A stretch of DNA of 64,000 nt from an uncultured bacterium (GCA_937139415.1 CAKZPS010000006.1:1-64000); one strand, 5' to 3'; numbered from the stretch's first letter, positions 35,279-44,208 are shown. Program-made: numbers and translations. Notes: a model not told the origin generated them from the sequence alone.

Positions 35279-36496
35279 ATGATGCGTTCGTTATTTGCCG
35301 GAGTGTCAGGACTCAAGAATCATCAAACTCGCATGGATGTCATTGGCAATAACATTGCCAATGTGAATACTGTAGCATTTAAAGCGAGTCGGGTGACCTT
35401 TGAGGATATTTTGAGTCAAACTATTGAAGGAGCACGTAGTCCTCAAACTGGTGGTATCGGAGGAGTGAATCCCAAGCAGGTTGGCTTGGGAACTACGATC
35501 GGAAGTATCGACACCATCTTTACCGCCGGAAGCCTACAAACCACCGATAATCCGACCGACTTAGCCATTCAGGGAGATGGGTTTTTTATGGTCAGCGATG
35601 GTAACCAGATTTATTATACTCGTGATGGAGCATTTAAAATGTCGGCTGATGGAGCATTGGTCAATTCCAGTGGATATCGAGTACAAGGGTGGTTAGCCGA
35701 TAACGATGGAAATATCGATACTACCCAGGCTTTGCAGGGGGTGGTCATTCCGGTAGGAGCACAGATGAGACCCCAGGCAACGGCAAATATTCTCTTTGAG
35801 GGGAATCTCGACGCCAATGCCACGGTCGGAGACACCTGGACTACCAGTGCTCAAGTATACGACTCTTTGGGGAATGCCCATAGCGTCACTCTCACCTTCA
35901 CTAAGACGGGTGCGAACACCTGGGGTTGGAGTGCTATCTTAGATGGAAGTATCTCTGGCGGTAATGGTACGCTTGTGTTTGGAAACAATGGATTAGTCCA
36001 AAGTGGAGGAACAGCGAACTTGACCTTCACCGGGATCCCCGGAGCACAGGATCTCAATATTACGGCTAATCTCAGCAATCTCACCCAATTCGGAGGGAAT
36101 TCTACTGCCTATATCAGCTGGCAAGATGGGTATGAAGCAGGAAGCTTAGATATGGTGAGCATTGACTCCGGAGGAGTAATCACCGGGATTTTCACGAACG
36201 GTCAATCCAAGGCCTTAGCGCAAATTGCTCTGGCTACCTTTGCTAATCCCGGAGGTCTCCTCAAGCAGGGCGGGAATCTCTATCAGATTTCCAATAACTC
36301 TGGTCTTCCCAATATTGGCGCGGCGAATTCTGGGGGGAGAGGGAGCATTGCGGTAGGAGCTTTAGAAATGTCGAATGTTGATCTCGCGCAAGAGTTTACC
36401 AATATGATTGTCACCCAACGTGGTTTCCAAGCGAACTCGCGGGTGATTACCACTTCCGATGAGATGTTGCAGGATCTCATTAATATTAAACGATAG
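35279..36496 (+). CDS. flgE: Flagellar hook protein FlgE
   Basis: The structural subunit of the hook, 405 residues, exported without a signal peptide. The N-terminus has the axial motif LFAGVSGLKNHQTRMDVIGN followed by NIANVNTVAFKASRVTF. The C-terminus ends in SNVDLAQEFTNMIVTQRGFQ, both halves forming the paired helix. Tandem ATGs at 35279 and 35282 follow AAGGAGG by 10-13 bases; the frame upstream to 35228 spans a small GGAGC/GCTCC hairpin and is not coding. A hairpin follows the stop. Confidence 0.96.
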   Translation: MMRSLFAGVSGLKNHQTRMDVIGNNIANVNTVAFKASRVTFEDILSQTIEGARSPQTGGIGGVNPKQVGLGTTIGSIDTIFTAGSLQTTDNPTDLAIQGDGFFMVSDGNQIYYTRDGAFKMSADGALVNSSGYRVQGWLADNDGNIDTTQALQGVVIPVGAQMRPQATANILFEGNLDANATVGDTWTTSAQVYDSLGNAHSVTLTFTKTGANTWGWSAILDGSISGGNGTLVFGNNGLVQSGGTANLTFTGIPGAQDLNITANLSNLTQFGGNSTAYISWQDGYEAGSLDMVSIDSGGVITGIFTNGQSKALAQIALATFANPGGLLKQGGNLYQISNNSGLPNIGAANSGGRGSIAVGALEMSNVDLAQEFTNMIVTQRGFQANSRVITTSDEMLQDLINIKR

Positions 36497-36507
36497 ATGG
36501 GAGGAAA

Positions 36508-36533
36508 GCCTACCCTTCCTCGGAAGGGTAGGC
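36508..36533 (+). promoter_or_regulatory. 12-bp hairpin that covers the flbD ribosome site
   Basis: GCCTACCCTTCC (36508-36519) and GGAAGGGTAGGC (36522-36533) pair perfectly around two bases. The purine-rich 3' arm is the only ribosome-site-like sequence before the flbD ATG at 36541. In the RNA the hairpin would hide it, so flbD translation may be switched by this structure. It could also protect the flgE message. Confidence 0.55.
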
Positions 36534-36540
36534 GCGTAAC

Positions 36541-36765
36541 ATGATTCCTGTAACTCGTTTTAACGGTTCGACGTTTATTCTGAATGCCGATTTAATCGAA
36601 ACCTTGGAGGCGACTCCGGATACGGTGATTACCTTGGTTACCGGAAAGAAATACGTGGTGCGAGAGTCGGTGGAAGAAATCATTGAGAGAATTCTCGATT
36701 TTCGCAAAAAAGCTGGAGGGGGAAAGATTTTGATTTCTCGGATTGATAAGGAAACGGAGGAATGA
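36541..36765 (+). CDS. flbD: Flagellar protein FlbD family
   Basis: A 74-residue protein of the small FlbD family (not the Caulobacter NtrC-like activator of the same name) that sits between flgE and motA in many operons. The pattern is typical: MIPVTRFNGSTFILNADLIE, TPDTVITLVTGKKYVVRES, ending in a charged helix. Its role is unknown. The ATG is eight bases after a hairpin that contains its ribosome site. Confidence 0.9.
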   Translation: MIPVTRFNGSTFILNADLIETLEATPDTVITLVTGKKYVVRESVEEIIERILDFRKKAGGGKILISRIDKETEE

Positions 36766-36769
36766 GGGT

Positions 36770-37594
36770 ATGGATCGAGCGACAGTCATCGGTTTAGCCT
36801 TGGGATTGTTAATGATTGGGTTTGGGCTTTTTTCTTCCGCAGGGGGAAATTTCATGATGTTTGTCAATTTCCCTTCGGTGCTCATCACTGTCGGGGGTGC
36901 CGTGGCTTCAACCCTCATCAGTTTCCGTTTTGAGCAAGTGATGAAAGCCATGAAACTCTTTCAGATTGCGATGCGGGAGAAACTTCCCACCCCCCAGGAA
37001 ATCGTGGGACTGCTTGTTTCTTTGGCCGAAAAAGCCCGGAAAGAAGGACTTTTAGCTCTTGAAGAGGAAGCGGATAAACTCGAAGACCCCTTTTTTCGAC
37101 GAGGCATTCAATTAGTGGTGGATGGTACTGATCCGCAATTACTGAAGAGTATTTTGGAAACCGAGCTCCTCTTCTTACAGGAACGACACAAGGTGGGGAG
37201 AGGTATCTTCGAGAGTATGGCTGCTTTTGCTCCGGCCTTTGGTCTCATCGGAACGTTGATTGGTCTTGTGGCCATGCTTGTGAATCTCGATGATCCGAAA
37301 AAGGTTGGGCCGGGAATGGCAGTGGCGATGCTCACCACTCTCTATGGAGCGATCATCGCCAATGCTTTTTGTCTCCCGGTAGCCAGCAAACTCAAGTTAC
37401 GGAGCGGTGAAGAGGTACTCTTAAAAGAGGTGATCATCGAGGGTATTCTTTCTATTCAAGCAGGAGACAATCCTCGCATCGTAGAGGAAAAATTGAAATC
37501 CTTCTTCCCGCCGGAGGTTCGAGAAGCTCTGGAAAAAGAGAAAGAGGGTCAAGAGCGGGTCATTCCCTTGAAACGGGAGACTAAAGAAGCGTGA
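36770..37594 (+). CDS. motA: Flagellar motor stator protein MotA
   Basis: The membrane stator subunit that, with MotB, conducts ions and pushes on FliG. It has four helices: two N-terminal (TVIGLALGLLMIGFGLFSSA and FPSVLITVGGAVASTLISF) and two after the large cytoplasmic loop (APAFGLIGTLIGLVAMLVNL, VAMLTTLYGAIIANAFCLPV). Length 274 is normal. ATG 36770 is used; an earlier frame would overlap flbD. Whether protons or sodium drive it cannot be told here. Confidence 0.95.
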   Translation: MDRATVIGLALGLLMIGFGLFSSAGGNFMMFVNFPSVLITVGGAVASTLISFRFEQVMKAMKLFQIAMREKLPTPQEIVGLLVSLAEKARKEGLLALEEEADKLEDPFFRRGIQLVVDGTDPQLLKSILETELLFLQERHKVGRGIFESMAAFAPAFGLIGTLIGLVAMLVNLDDPKKVGPGMAVAMLTTLYGAIIANAFCLPVASKLKLRSGEEVLLKEVIIEGILSIQAGDNPRIVEEKLKSFFPPEVREALEKEKEGQERVIPLKRETKEA

Positions 37595-37605
37595 GGTGAG
37601 TGATA

Positions 37606-38322
37606 ATGCCGGTCAAGAGAGAAGAAGAGAATCCGCCTGGAGCACCTCTTTGGGCGCTTTCCTACGGAGATTTTATGTCTCTCCTTTTGTGTACCTTTGT
37701 GCTTCTCTTTGCTTTTTCCACCATTGATGTAGCCCGCTTCAAAGAGGTTATTTTCTCTCTCCAAGGTGCCTTAGGGGTGTTACAAGGAGGACCACGAGTG
37801 CTTATGCCTTCGGAACTCCCCGTTCCTCGTCCTCCTTCCCAGATCAGTCCTTCTACCGTGGTGCCGATGAAGTTGGCGGGGCTCATGAAGGAGATCGAGA
37901 AGAAATTGGTGAAAGAAGGGCGGATCGCTCAGGATAAGGTCAACTTCCGCATCGACGAGCGGGGTCTTGTCATTACCTTTTTGGACAATGTTTTCTTCGA
38001 CATTGGAAAGGCAGATTTGCGTTCCGAAATGTTTCCCGTGCTTGACGCTTTGGCAGAGACCTTGAAAAATATTGAAAATCACGTCCGCATCGAGGGGCAC
38101 ACCTGTAATCTTCCCATCAATACCCAGCGTTTCCCTTCTAATTGGGAACTCTCTGCAGCACGGGCCATTGCCGTTTTGCGCTATTTCATCGAGAAAAAGA
38201 CAATCCCCCCCCAACGCCTGATTGCGGTGGGATACGGAGAGTATCAACCGTTGGTTCCCAACGATAGTGAGGAGAATAGAAGGAAAAACCGCCGGGTTGA
38301 GATAGTCATCTTGCGAGAGTAG
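37606..38322 (+). CDS. motB: Flagellar motor stator protein MotB
   Basis: The peptidoglycan-anchored stator subunit, 238 residues. The single helix carries the ion-binding aspartate in ALSYGDFMSLLLCTFVLLFA (Asp22). The C-terminal OmpA-like domain that grips the wall is present: VRIEGHTCNLPINTQRFPSN and then NRRKNRRVEIVI. ATG 37606 has GAGGTGAG upstream; GTG 37600 would add only two residues. motE-like 32292-33035 may assist its folding. Confidence 0.95.
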   Translation: MPVKREEENPPGAPLWALSYGDFMSLLLCTFVLLFAFSTIDVARFKEVIFSLQGALGVLQGGPRVLMPSELPVPRPPSQISPSTVVPMKLAGLMKEIEKKLVKEGRIAQDKVNFRIDERGLVITFLDNVFFDIGKADLRSEMFPVLDALAETLKNIENHVRIEGHTCNLPINTQRFPSNWELSAARAIAVLRYFIEKKTIPPQRLIAVGYGEYQPLVPNDSEENRRKNRRVEIVILRE

Positions 38323-38333
38323 GAGGTGGAAAC

Positions 38334-38816
38334 ATGCCAGAAGAGAAGGAAGTGAATGAAGCTCGAGAAGGAAAAAAGAAATCCCCGCTCAAAATGGTGA
38401 TCATGTTGGTGATCGTGGCCATGGTCGGTTTTATGGCTTACACCTATCTCCAGAAGAGCGGCATCCTGGGCAAGCAGAACCCTTCGGATACCCAAAAGAC
38501 CAAGGTAAAAGAAGAAGTGATATACGTGTTTGAGGGAAATTTTTTGGTTAACCTGGTTGATGAGGATACCCCTCGCTATCTCAAGTTCGTCTTAGGAGTG
38601 AGTCTTTCGGATAAGAAATTGGAGAATGAAATCAAAAAGAAGAGTGTGGAGCTCCGTGACGCTATCATTTTAACCGCCAGTGCCCAAAGTTTTGAGGAGT
38701 TGACGAAACCCGAAGGGAAAGAACACCTAAAGAAACTGATTATTGAGCGGATGAACGGGATTCTCACGACCGGTAAGGTAGAGAAAGTGTATTTCCTCGA
38801 TTTTGTGATTCAATGA
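38334..38816 (+). CDS. fliL: Flagellar basal body-associated protein FliL
   Basis: A single-pass inner-membrane protein that surrounds the stator and aids torque. The 160 residues start with a basic tail, one helix at about 20-38 (KMVIMLVIVAMVGFMAYTYL), then the periplasmic domain with FEGNFLVNLVDEDTPRYLKF and the C-terminal VEKVYFLDFVIQ. It follows motB by 11 bases. Confidence 0.93.
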   Translation: MPEEKEVNEAREGKKKSPLKMVIMLVIVAMVGFMAYTYLQKSGILGKQNPSDTQKTKVKEEVIYVFEGNFLVNLVDEDTPRYLKFVLGVSLSDKKLENEIKKKSVELRDAIILTASAQSFEELTKPEGKEHLKKLIIERMNGILTTGKVEKVYFLDFVIQ

Positions 38817-38828
38817 GTGGGTGAAGCG

Positions 38829-39809
38829 ATGAAAGAGATTCTCTCTCAAGAAGAAATTGATGCCCTACTCAAGGCCTTGAGCTCAGGAGGCGTCGAAGCG
38901 AAAGATTTAGAGAAAGAAACGAAAAAAGAAACCACCTTTAAGGTATACGATTTTCGACGTCCGGAGAAGTTTTCTAAAGACCAAATTCGAACCTTCCACA
39001 TGATTTTTACCACCTTTGTTCGTTTGGCATCCACGAGCTTAGCCGGTTTTTTACGGAGTCGTTTACAAATGAGTCTCATTTCTATTGATCAGCTCACCTA
39101 TGACGAGTTTGTGCGCTCGGTTCCTAACCCTACCTTTGTGTGTGTTTTTTCCATTCATCCTTTGGAGGGACAATGTATTTTACAGATCGGTCTTGACGTG
39201 GTCTTCCCCATGATCGATAAGCTCATGGGGGGTATTGGTGATGAATTCCCCAATCCTCGTTCGATCACGGAGATCGAAGGTCGGATTATTCTTGAGATTG
39301 TAGAACGAATTATGGGAGCTATGAAAGAATCGTGGATGAATATCTATAATATTGACCTTCGAGTAGAGACCTTGGAGTCAAACTTAGAATTTGTGCGGGT
39401 TGTCTCGGGGAATGATATGGTGATTCTTTTCAGTTTCGAGGTGGAAGTGGGAAATAAAAGTGGAATGATGACCATTTGCATTCCCTACATCGTGATCGAA
39501 CCCATTGCCCAAAAGCTCAGTGCTTCGCTGTGGTTTGCCAGTAAAAAATCGTACGATCCCGTGGTGCAAGAGAATCTTCACAAGAGATTGGAAAAGGTTT
39601 CTTTGCCTTTGATAGTGCAATTAGGGAAAACCCGTTTGAGTATGAGAGAAATTCTCAATTTAGAAGTCGGGGATGTCATTGCGTTGGATAAGAAAATGAG
39701 TGATCCTCTTGATGTTTTCATCGGCAAAAACCTCAAAATGCGTGGCGTATCGGGGAGGAGAGGAAAGCGTCTTGCGCTCCGGATCACCGAATTGATAGAG
39801 GAGGAATGA
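38829..39809 (+). CDS. fliM: Flagellar motor switch protein FliM
   Basis: The switch subunit that receives CheY-P. The N-terminal CheY-binding segment ILSQEEIDALLKAL lies at 4-17, the middle CheC-like domain (FSKDQIRTFHMIFTTFVRLA) binds FliG, and the C-terminal SpoA domain (VQLGKTRLSMREILNLEVGD) binds FliN/FliY. The product has 326 residues. ATG 38829 is chosen; GTG 38817 would add four residues. Confidence 0.96.
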   Translation: MKEILSQEEIDALLKALSSGGVEAKDLEKETKKETTFKVYDFRRPEKFSKDQIRTFHMIFTTFVRLASTSLAGFLRSRLQMSLISIDQLTYDEFVRSVPNPTFVCVFSIHPLEGQCILQIGLDVVFPMIDKLMGGIGDEFPNPRSITEIEGRIILEIVERIMGAMKESWMNIYNIDLRVETLESNLEFVRVVSGNDMVILFSFEVEVGNKSGMMTICIPYIVIEPIAQKLSASLWFASKKSYDPVVQENLHKRLEKVSLPLIVQLGKTRLSMREILNLEVGDVIALDKKMSDPLDVFIGKNLKMRGVSGRRGKRLALRITELIEEE

Positions 39810-39812
39810 GCA

Positions 39813-40820
39813 ATGGAGGAAGTGTTAACTGTTCAAGAGAAGGATTTAATTGGTGAATTGGGTAATATATCCATGGCTTCGGCGGCGACAGCCTTAAGCG
39901 GCCTTTTAGGAAGGAAGGTAGAAATTACCGTTCCTCAAGTGGACATATTAGACCTTGAAGAAGGTGGAGAAGTATTTCCCGAAAGACATCTCTTAGTCAA
40001 AGTGGTGTATGAGGAAGGTTTCCAAGGGGACAATATCTTATTTGTCAAGGAAGAGGATGCCAAAATCATCGTGAACCTCATGATGGGTGGCGATGGCAAG
40101 GAAGGATTACCCGAGTCTTTGGGAGAGCTTGAGGCGAGTGCCTTAGGAGAGGCGATGAATCAGATGATGGGATCGGCATCGACGGCGATGTCTGAATTTT
40201 TGAGCTGTAAGATTGCCATTTCTCCTCCGATCGTGGTTTTTGAAGAGGTAGAAGAATTAGAAAAGGAGTGGCTTCAAGGACAAGAGCGTTACGTGGTTAA
40301 AGTGATGTGTCATCTTGTGGTCGATGGGGTCATCGATAGTTATATGATCCAACTTATGCCCCTCTATTTTGTACGCGAAGTGACCTCAATTCTCCTTCCA
40401 CCGGTATCAGAAGAAAAGGAACCGGAGACAATCCGCGAAGTGTCTCAAACGAAGAGGGAGATTCCTCGGGAACAACCCGCCAAAGAGAAGATCGAAGCGC
40501 GACCAGTGGAATTTGCCGAGCTTAAAAGACAGGAAGAACTTGCTTCCCAAGTCAGCATTGAGTTACTCCTCGACGTAACCTTGCCTTTGGTGGTAGAGTT
40601 GGGACGGGTGAGGTTATCCGTTCGCGAAATTTTGGATCTCGGTCCTGGTTCCATTGTGGAGCTCGATAAGTTAGCCGGAGAACCGGCCGATCTCTATGTG
40701 AACGATGTGCTCCTTGCACGAGGGGAAGTGGTAGTCATCGAGGAAAACTTTGGTATTCGCATTACCGAGATCGTGAGTCCAGAAGAACGTATTCGGGGGT
40801 TAAAAGAGGCGCGAGGATGA
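39813..40820 (+). CDS. fliY: Flagellar motor switch phosphatase FliY (CheC-FliN fusion)
   Basis: A switch component joining a CheY-P phosphatase domain to a FliN-type SpoA domain. Residues 1-195 carry two CheC-like active-site helices (GELGNISMASAATALS and LGEAMNQMMGSASTAMS, each with the Glu-x-x-Asn pair). After a charged linker at about 195-240, the FliN part is VELGRVRLSVREILDLGPGS. The 335-residue length fits FliY of Bacillus and Thermotoga. It clears CheY-P at the switch, while the separate CheC below may do so elsewhere. Confidence 0.94.
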   Translation: MEEVLTVQEKDLIGELGNISMASAATALSGLLGRKVEITVPQVDILDLEEGGEVFPERHLLVKVVYEEGFQGDNILFVKEEDAKIIVNLMMGGDGKEGLPESLGELEASALGEAMNQMMGSASTAMSEFLSCKIAISPPIVVFEEVEELEKEWLQGQERYVVKVMCHLVVDGVIDSYMIQLMPLYFVREVTSILLPPVSEEKEPETIREVSQTKREIPREQPAKEKIEARPVEFAELKRQEELASQVSIELLLDVTLPLVVELGRVRLSVREILDLGPGSIVELDKLAGEPADLYVNDVLLARGEVVVIEENFGIRITEIVSPEERIRGLKEARG

Positions 40821-41272
40821 AACTCTTCTCTTACATTTTCCTTTTCTTCTTAGGGAGTAATTTACTTACCGTGCGGGTTACCGCACAAGAAGAGCTGAAT
40901 TTACCCGAGGTAGCTCCTCCTTCAGGATGGCAAGGGGGAGTAGGAGTAGTACGCTTTGTGTTTGCCTTCCTTTTCGTTGTTGCCATTCTGTGGGTATTGT
41001 TCGTGGTCTTGCGGAAATTTGTGGGACAGGGAGTGCGTATGTCTTCCTCCAAGTACATGCGCATTATTGATGTCTTATACGTGCGAACTAACCTCTCTTT
41101 TTATATCCTCCAAATCGGGGAACGAATGGTGGTCATTGCTCAGAGCGGAAACAACGTGCGGGAAATCACCGAACTCAGTAGAGAGGACCTGGTAGAAAAC
41201 CCAACCTCAGGGTTTTCCAATTACCTCGACCATCTTTTTCGGAGAAAGTCTCATGAAGATCCTGGCGAGTAG
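40817..41272 (+). CDS. fliO: Flagellar biosynthetic protein FliO/FliZ
   Basis: A small membrane protein that helps assemble FliP into the export gate. It has a cleavable signal (ending VTAQ), one membrane helix at about 46-67 (VVRFVFAFLFVVAILWVLFV) and the FliO domain (KYMRIIDVLYVRTNLSFYIL, QIGERMVVIAQSG). Its ATG overlaps the fliY stop (ATGA), and fliP overlaps its end by 20 bases. Confidence 0.9.
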   Translation: MKLFSYIFLFFLGSNLLTVRVTAQEELNLPEVAPPSGWQGGVGVVRFVFAFLFVVAILWVLFVVLRKFVGQGVRMSSSKYMRIIDVLYVRTNLSFYILQIGERMVVIAQSGNNVREITELSREDLVENPTSGFSNYLDHLFRRKSHEDPGE

Positions 41273-42047
41273 AGGGAAATATTGTCTTTTCTTGGGAGTG
41301 ATTATTTGTATGGTATGGAGTGTCTTGGGGGTTACGCCGCTCGAGGCGCAGGAAGTTTCCTTCCCTTTTCTCGCTTTCCCCCGTATTACCGTAGAGCCAC
41401 AAGAGGCGCAGGGTCCCAGAGACATGGCCCTCTCTCTCCAAATCATTCTCCTTTTAACCATTTTGAGCTTAGCTCCGGCCATTCTCGTGATGGTGACTTC
41501 TTTTACTCGGGTGATTGTGGTATTAGCCTTTGTGCGCAATGCTTTAGGAACGGCCCAAATTCCCCCTACCCCGGTACTCATCGGTCTTGCGCTCTTTCTC
41601 ACTTTTTTTATCATGGCACCGGTTTTTACCCAAATCAACGAGGAAGCATTGACCCCTTATCTACAGGGGAATCTCAATCAGACTGAGGCTTTCAATCGGG
41701 GAGTAGCAATTTTACGGGATTTTATGTTTCGACAAGTTCAGGAGAAAGACTTAGCTTTGATGGTCACTCTTTCTCGTTCGCCTCGCCCGGCCACGCGGCA
41801 AGATGTACCGACCCACGTTCTCATTCCCGCCTTCATTTTGAGTGAATTGAAAATTGCTTTTACTTTGGGTTTTCTGATTTACGTTCCCTTTCTCGTCATC
41901 GACATGATGGTAGCGAGCGTATTGATGTCTATGGGGATGATGATGCTCCCTCCCATACTCATTTCCTTGCCTTTCAAAATTCTCCTCTTCGTTCTCGTGG
42001 ATGGATGGGAACTCATTGCCCGAGGTGTCGTCCTCAGTGTGAAATAG
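41253..42047 (+). CDS. fliP: Flagellar export gate protein FliP
   Basis: A core subunit of the FliPQR export channel. The 264-residue product starts with a signal peptide ending LEA, as in other FliP proteins. Family motifs are ILSLAPAILVMVTSFTRVIV, AFVRNALGTAQIPPTPVLIG and FILSELKIAFTLGFLIYVPF. It overlaps fliO and is followed by fliQ after ten bases. Confidence 0.97.
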   Translation: MKILASRGKYCLFLGVIICMVWSVLGVTPLEAQEVSFPFLAFPRITVEPQEAQGPRDMALSLQIILLLTILSLAPAILVMVTSFTRVIVVLAFVRNALGTAQIPPTPVLIGLALFLTFFIMAPVFTQINEEALTPYLQGNLNQTEAFNRGVAILRDFMFRQVQEKDLALMVTLSRSPRPATRQDVPTHVLIPAFILSELKIAFTLGFLIYVPFLVIDMMVASVLMSMGMMMLPPILISLPFKILLFVLVDGWELIARGVVLSVK

Positions 42048-42057
42048 GAGGTCCAAG

Positions 42058-42327
42058 ATGGGTGAAGAACTCTTTTTAGAAGTAGGACGTGGGGCGTTAC
42101 TGGTGGTGTTAAAAGTGGGATTGCCGATTTTAGGAGCGACATTAGCCATAGGAATTCTCGTGAGCATTTTTCAGGCCGTTACTCAGGTTCACGAATTGAC
42201 GCTCACTTTTGTGCCCAAGATTCTCGTAGTTATCCTCATTTTCGTCCTCTTCGGTCCGTGGATGATTCGGGTGATCCTCGATTTTGTCATTGAGTTGTTC
42301 TGGAACCTCCCTTTGCTTGTGAGGTAG
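42058..42327 (+). CDS. fliQ: Flagellar export gate protein FliQ
   Basis: A small two-helix subunit of the export channel, 89 residues. The helices are LLVVLKVGLPILGATLAIGI and ILVVILIFVLFGPWMIRVIL, joined by FQAVTQVHELTLTFVPK, the signature loop. It lies between fliP and fliR, separated from fliR by one base. Confidence 0.96.
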   Translation: MGEELFLEVGRGALLVVLKVGLPILGATLAIGILVSIFQAVTQVHELTLTFVPKILVVILIFVLFGPWMIRVILDFVIELFWNLPLLVR

Positions 42328-42328
42328 T

Positions 42329-43093
42329 ATGGATTTTCTCTTCGGTTCTTTTCCTCAATTTCTCCTCGTGTGGGTGAGGGTTTTAGGACTTTTTTTAACC
42401 GCTCCCATTTTCAATAGTCGGATTGTCCCTCCTCTTGTGAAGATCGGTTTCTCTTTCTTCCTTGCGATGATCGTTTTTCCCACTCTCACTCTGAGTTTCC
42501 GTGAGCCGAGCGTCTTGGGAACCTATTTTTTGACCTTGACGAGCGAACTTTTGCTCGGCCTTGCCTTAGGGTTTGTGACCAATTTGGTTTTTTCCGCCCT
42601 GCAAATTGCTGGCGAGGTGATCGATTTTCAAATCGGTTTCAGTTACGTGAACGTGGTCGATCCGCTTTCCAATTTGGGTGCATCGGTTATGGGGCAATTC
42701 TATTTTGTGGTCGCCCTTCTTTATTACTTAGGCATTGGAGGGCATCATCTCACCTTACAGGGCCTTGCATATTCATTCCGGGTTATTCCCCTGGGAACTT
42801 TTGCCGTGCGATCTACTATGTTTCCCGCATTTCTTGTGCTCTTTGGCGAGGTGATGCTTGTAGCTTTGCAACTTGGGGCACCAATCATGGCAGCTCTCTT
42901 TTTGGCCAACCTCACCTTAGCTATTCTCTCTCGAGTTGTTCCCCAGATGAACGTGTTCGTGGTGGGATTACCGCTCAATGTGGGGGTAGGGTTGTTTTTG
43001 AGCCTCATGACCCTTCCCTACCTTTTTCCCCTCTTAGAGAAATTTGTGGAACTTTTTGTTCGGGGTTTCTTCCAGGTTTTTGTCCCTCGGTAA
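42329..43093 (+). CDS. fliR: Flagellar export gate protein FliR
   Basis: A multi-helix subunit that completes the FliPQR channel, 254 residues. Motifs include FLTAPIFNSRIVPPLVKIGF, GLALGFVTNLVFSALQIAGE and the loop VVDPLSNLGASVMGQFYFVV. It ends 44 bases before flhB; that gap holds the TGGCA-N5-TTTTATC element. Confidence 0.96.
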   Translation: MDFLFGSFPQFLLVWVRVLGLFLTAPIFNSRIVPPLVKIGFSFFLAMIVFPTLTLSFREPSVLGTYFLTLTSELLLGLALGFVTNLVFSALQIAGEVIDFQIGFSYVNVVDPLSNLGASVMGQFYFVVALLYYLGIGGHHLTLQGLAYSFRVIPLGTFAVRSTMFPAFLVLFGEVMLVALQLGAPIMAALFLANLTLAILSRVVPQMNVFVVGLPLNVGVGLFLSLMTLPYLFPLLEKFVELFVRGFFQVFVPR

Positions 43094-43110
43094 TGGCATA
43101 AATTTTTATC
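43094..43110 (+). promoter_or_regulatory. TGGCA-N5-TTTTATC element ahead of flhB
   Basis: TGGCATAAATTTTTATC begins right after the fliR stop and ends 27 bases before the flhB start. It repeats the elements at 19299-19315 and 25543-25559. It could be an internal promoter serving flhB-flhA, the chemotaxis genes and fliA. Confidence 0.4.
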
Positions 43111-43137
43111 TTAGAAGGTGGAGAAAGGTGATGTCTC

Positions 43138-44208
43138 GTGCCCTTGCAAGAGAAGACCGAAGCGCCGACACCGCGTAAGAGGGAGGAACTACGGAAGAAA
43201 GGACAAGTTCCCCTTAGTGTCGACTTTGCTAGCGGTTTTCATTTTTTGGTGCTATTTGTGGGAACGGGGATTCTTTTCCCTACCTTGTGGCAGGGGGCGC
43301 TCCGTTTCACCCGGATGATGTGGACGGAACCGCTACCTTCTTCGGATACGCTTACCTGGGCTTTGGAAATAGGAGAGAGGAGTGTGGTTTCGGTTGTGCG
43401 TCTCGTTGCCCCAATCGCGCTTCTCAGTTTGGGAATTGGGGTTTTTTTGGGGTTTTTGCAGACCGGTTTTGTTATCTCTCTGGAGAGATTAAAACCAAAG
43501 TTCGATTACGTAAACCCTATACGGGGTTTGGAGCGGCTTTTTTCCTTACGCATTGGAGTGGAGTTTCTCAAAGTGTCCTTGAAGATTGGTTTGGGTGTTT
43601 TCATTGCTTATACCGTGTTACGGAATAGCTTTCCTCTTTTGACCAATCTTACCGAAATGGAGATACACGGAGCGTTACAAACGGTAGGGGTACTTTCACG
43701 TCGCTTAGGACTCACCTTAGGCGGTCTCTTTTTAGGAGTGGGTTTCTTTGACCTCTTTTACCAACGCTTCGAATACGAGCGGAACATTCGCATGACCCGC
43801 GAGGAACTCAAAGAGGAGTATAAGCGAACCGAAGGGGATCCGGTCATCCGCTCGCGCATTCGGGCGAGGCAACGAGAAATTGCCCGTCGCCGCATGATGC
43901 AGGAAGTGCCCAAAGCACAGGTGGTGGTGACCAATCCGGTTCATATCGCCTGTGCGCTTCGCTACGAGAGGGGTAAAATGCGCGCTCCGATTTTGGTGGC
44001 CAAAGGGCAGAGATTGATCGCGGAGAAGATTAAAGAAATTGCCCGCCAACACGGTATACCTATTGTAGAGAATCGGAAGGTGGCACGGGAGCTCTTTAAG
44101 CATTGTGAGATCGGTCAGGAAATTCCCGGTTTCCTCTATCGGGCGGTTGCGGAAATATTAGCCTTCGTGTATCGCCTCAACCAAAGGGTAAAGCGAGGGA
44201 GAGTATGA
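43138..44208 (+). CDS. flhB: Flagellar export switch protein FlhB
   Basis: A membrane protein that switches export from hook to filament substrates when its cytoplasmic domain self-cleaves. It starts KTEAPTPRKREELRKKGQVP after GTG 43138, the family N-terminus, and has four helices. The cleavage motif, normally NPTH, is NPVH at 266-269; the essential Asn-Pro is kept. Length 356 is standard. flhA overlaps its stop. Confidence 0.95.
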   Translation: MPLQEKTEAPTPRKREELRKKGQVPLSVDFASGFHFLVLFVGTGILFPTLWQGALRFTRMMWTEPLPSSDTLTWALEIGERSVVSVVRLVAPIALLSLGIGVFLGFLQTGFVISLERLKPKFDYVNPIRGLERLFSLRIGVEFLKVSLKIGLGVFIAYTVLRNSFPLLTNLTEMEIHGALQTVGVLSRRLGLTLGGLFLGVGFFDLFYQRFEYERNIRMTREELKEEYKRTEGDPVIRSRIRARQREIARRRMMQEVPKAQVVVTNPVHIACALRYERGKMRAPILVAKGQRLIAEKIKEIARQHGIPIVENRKVARELFKHCEIGQEIPGFLYRAVAEILAFVYRLNQRVKRGRV

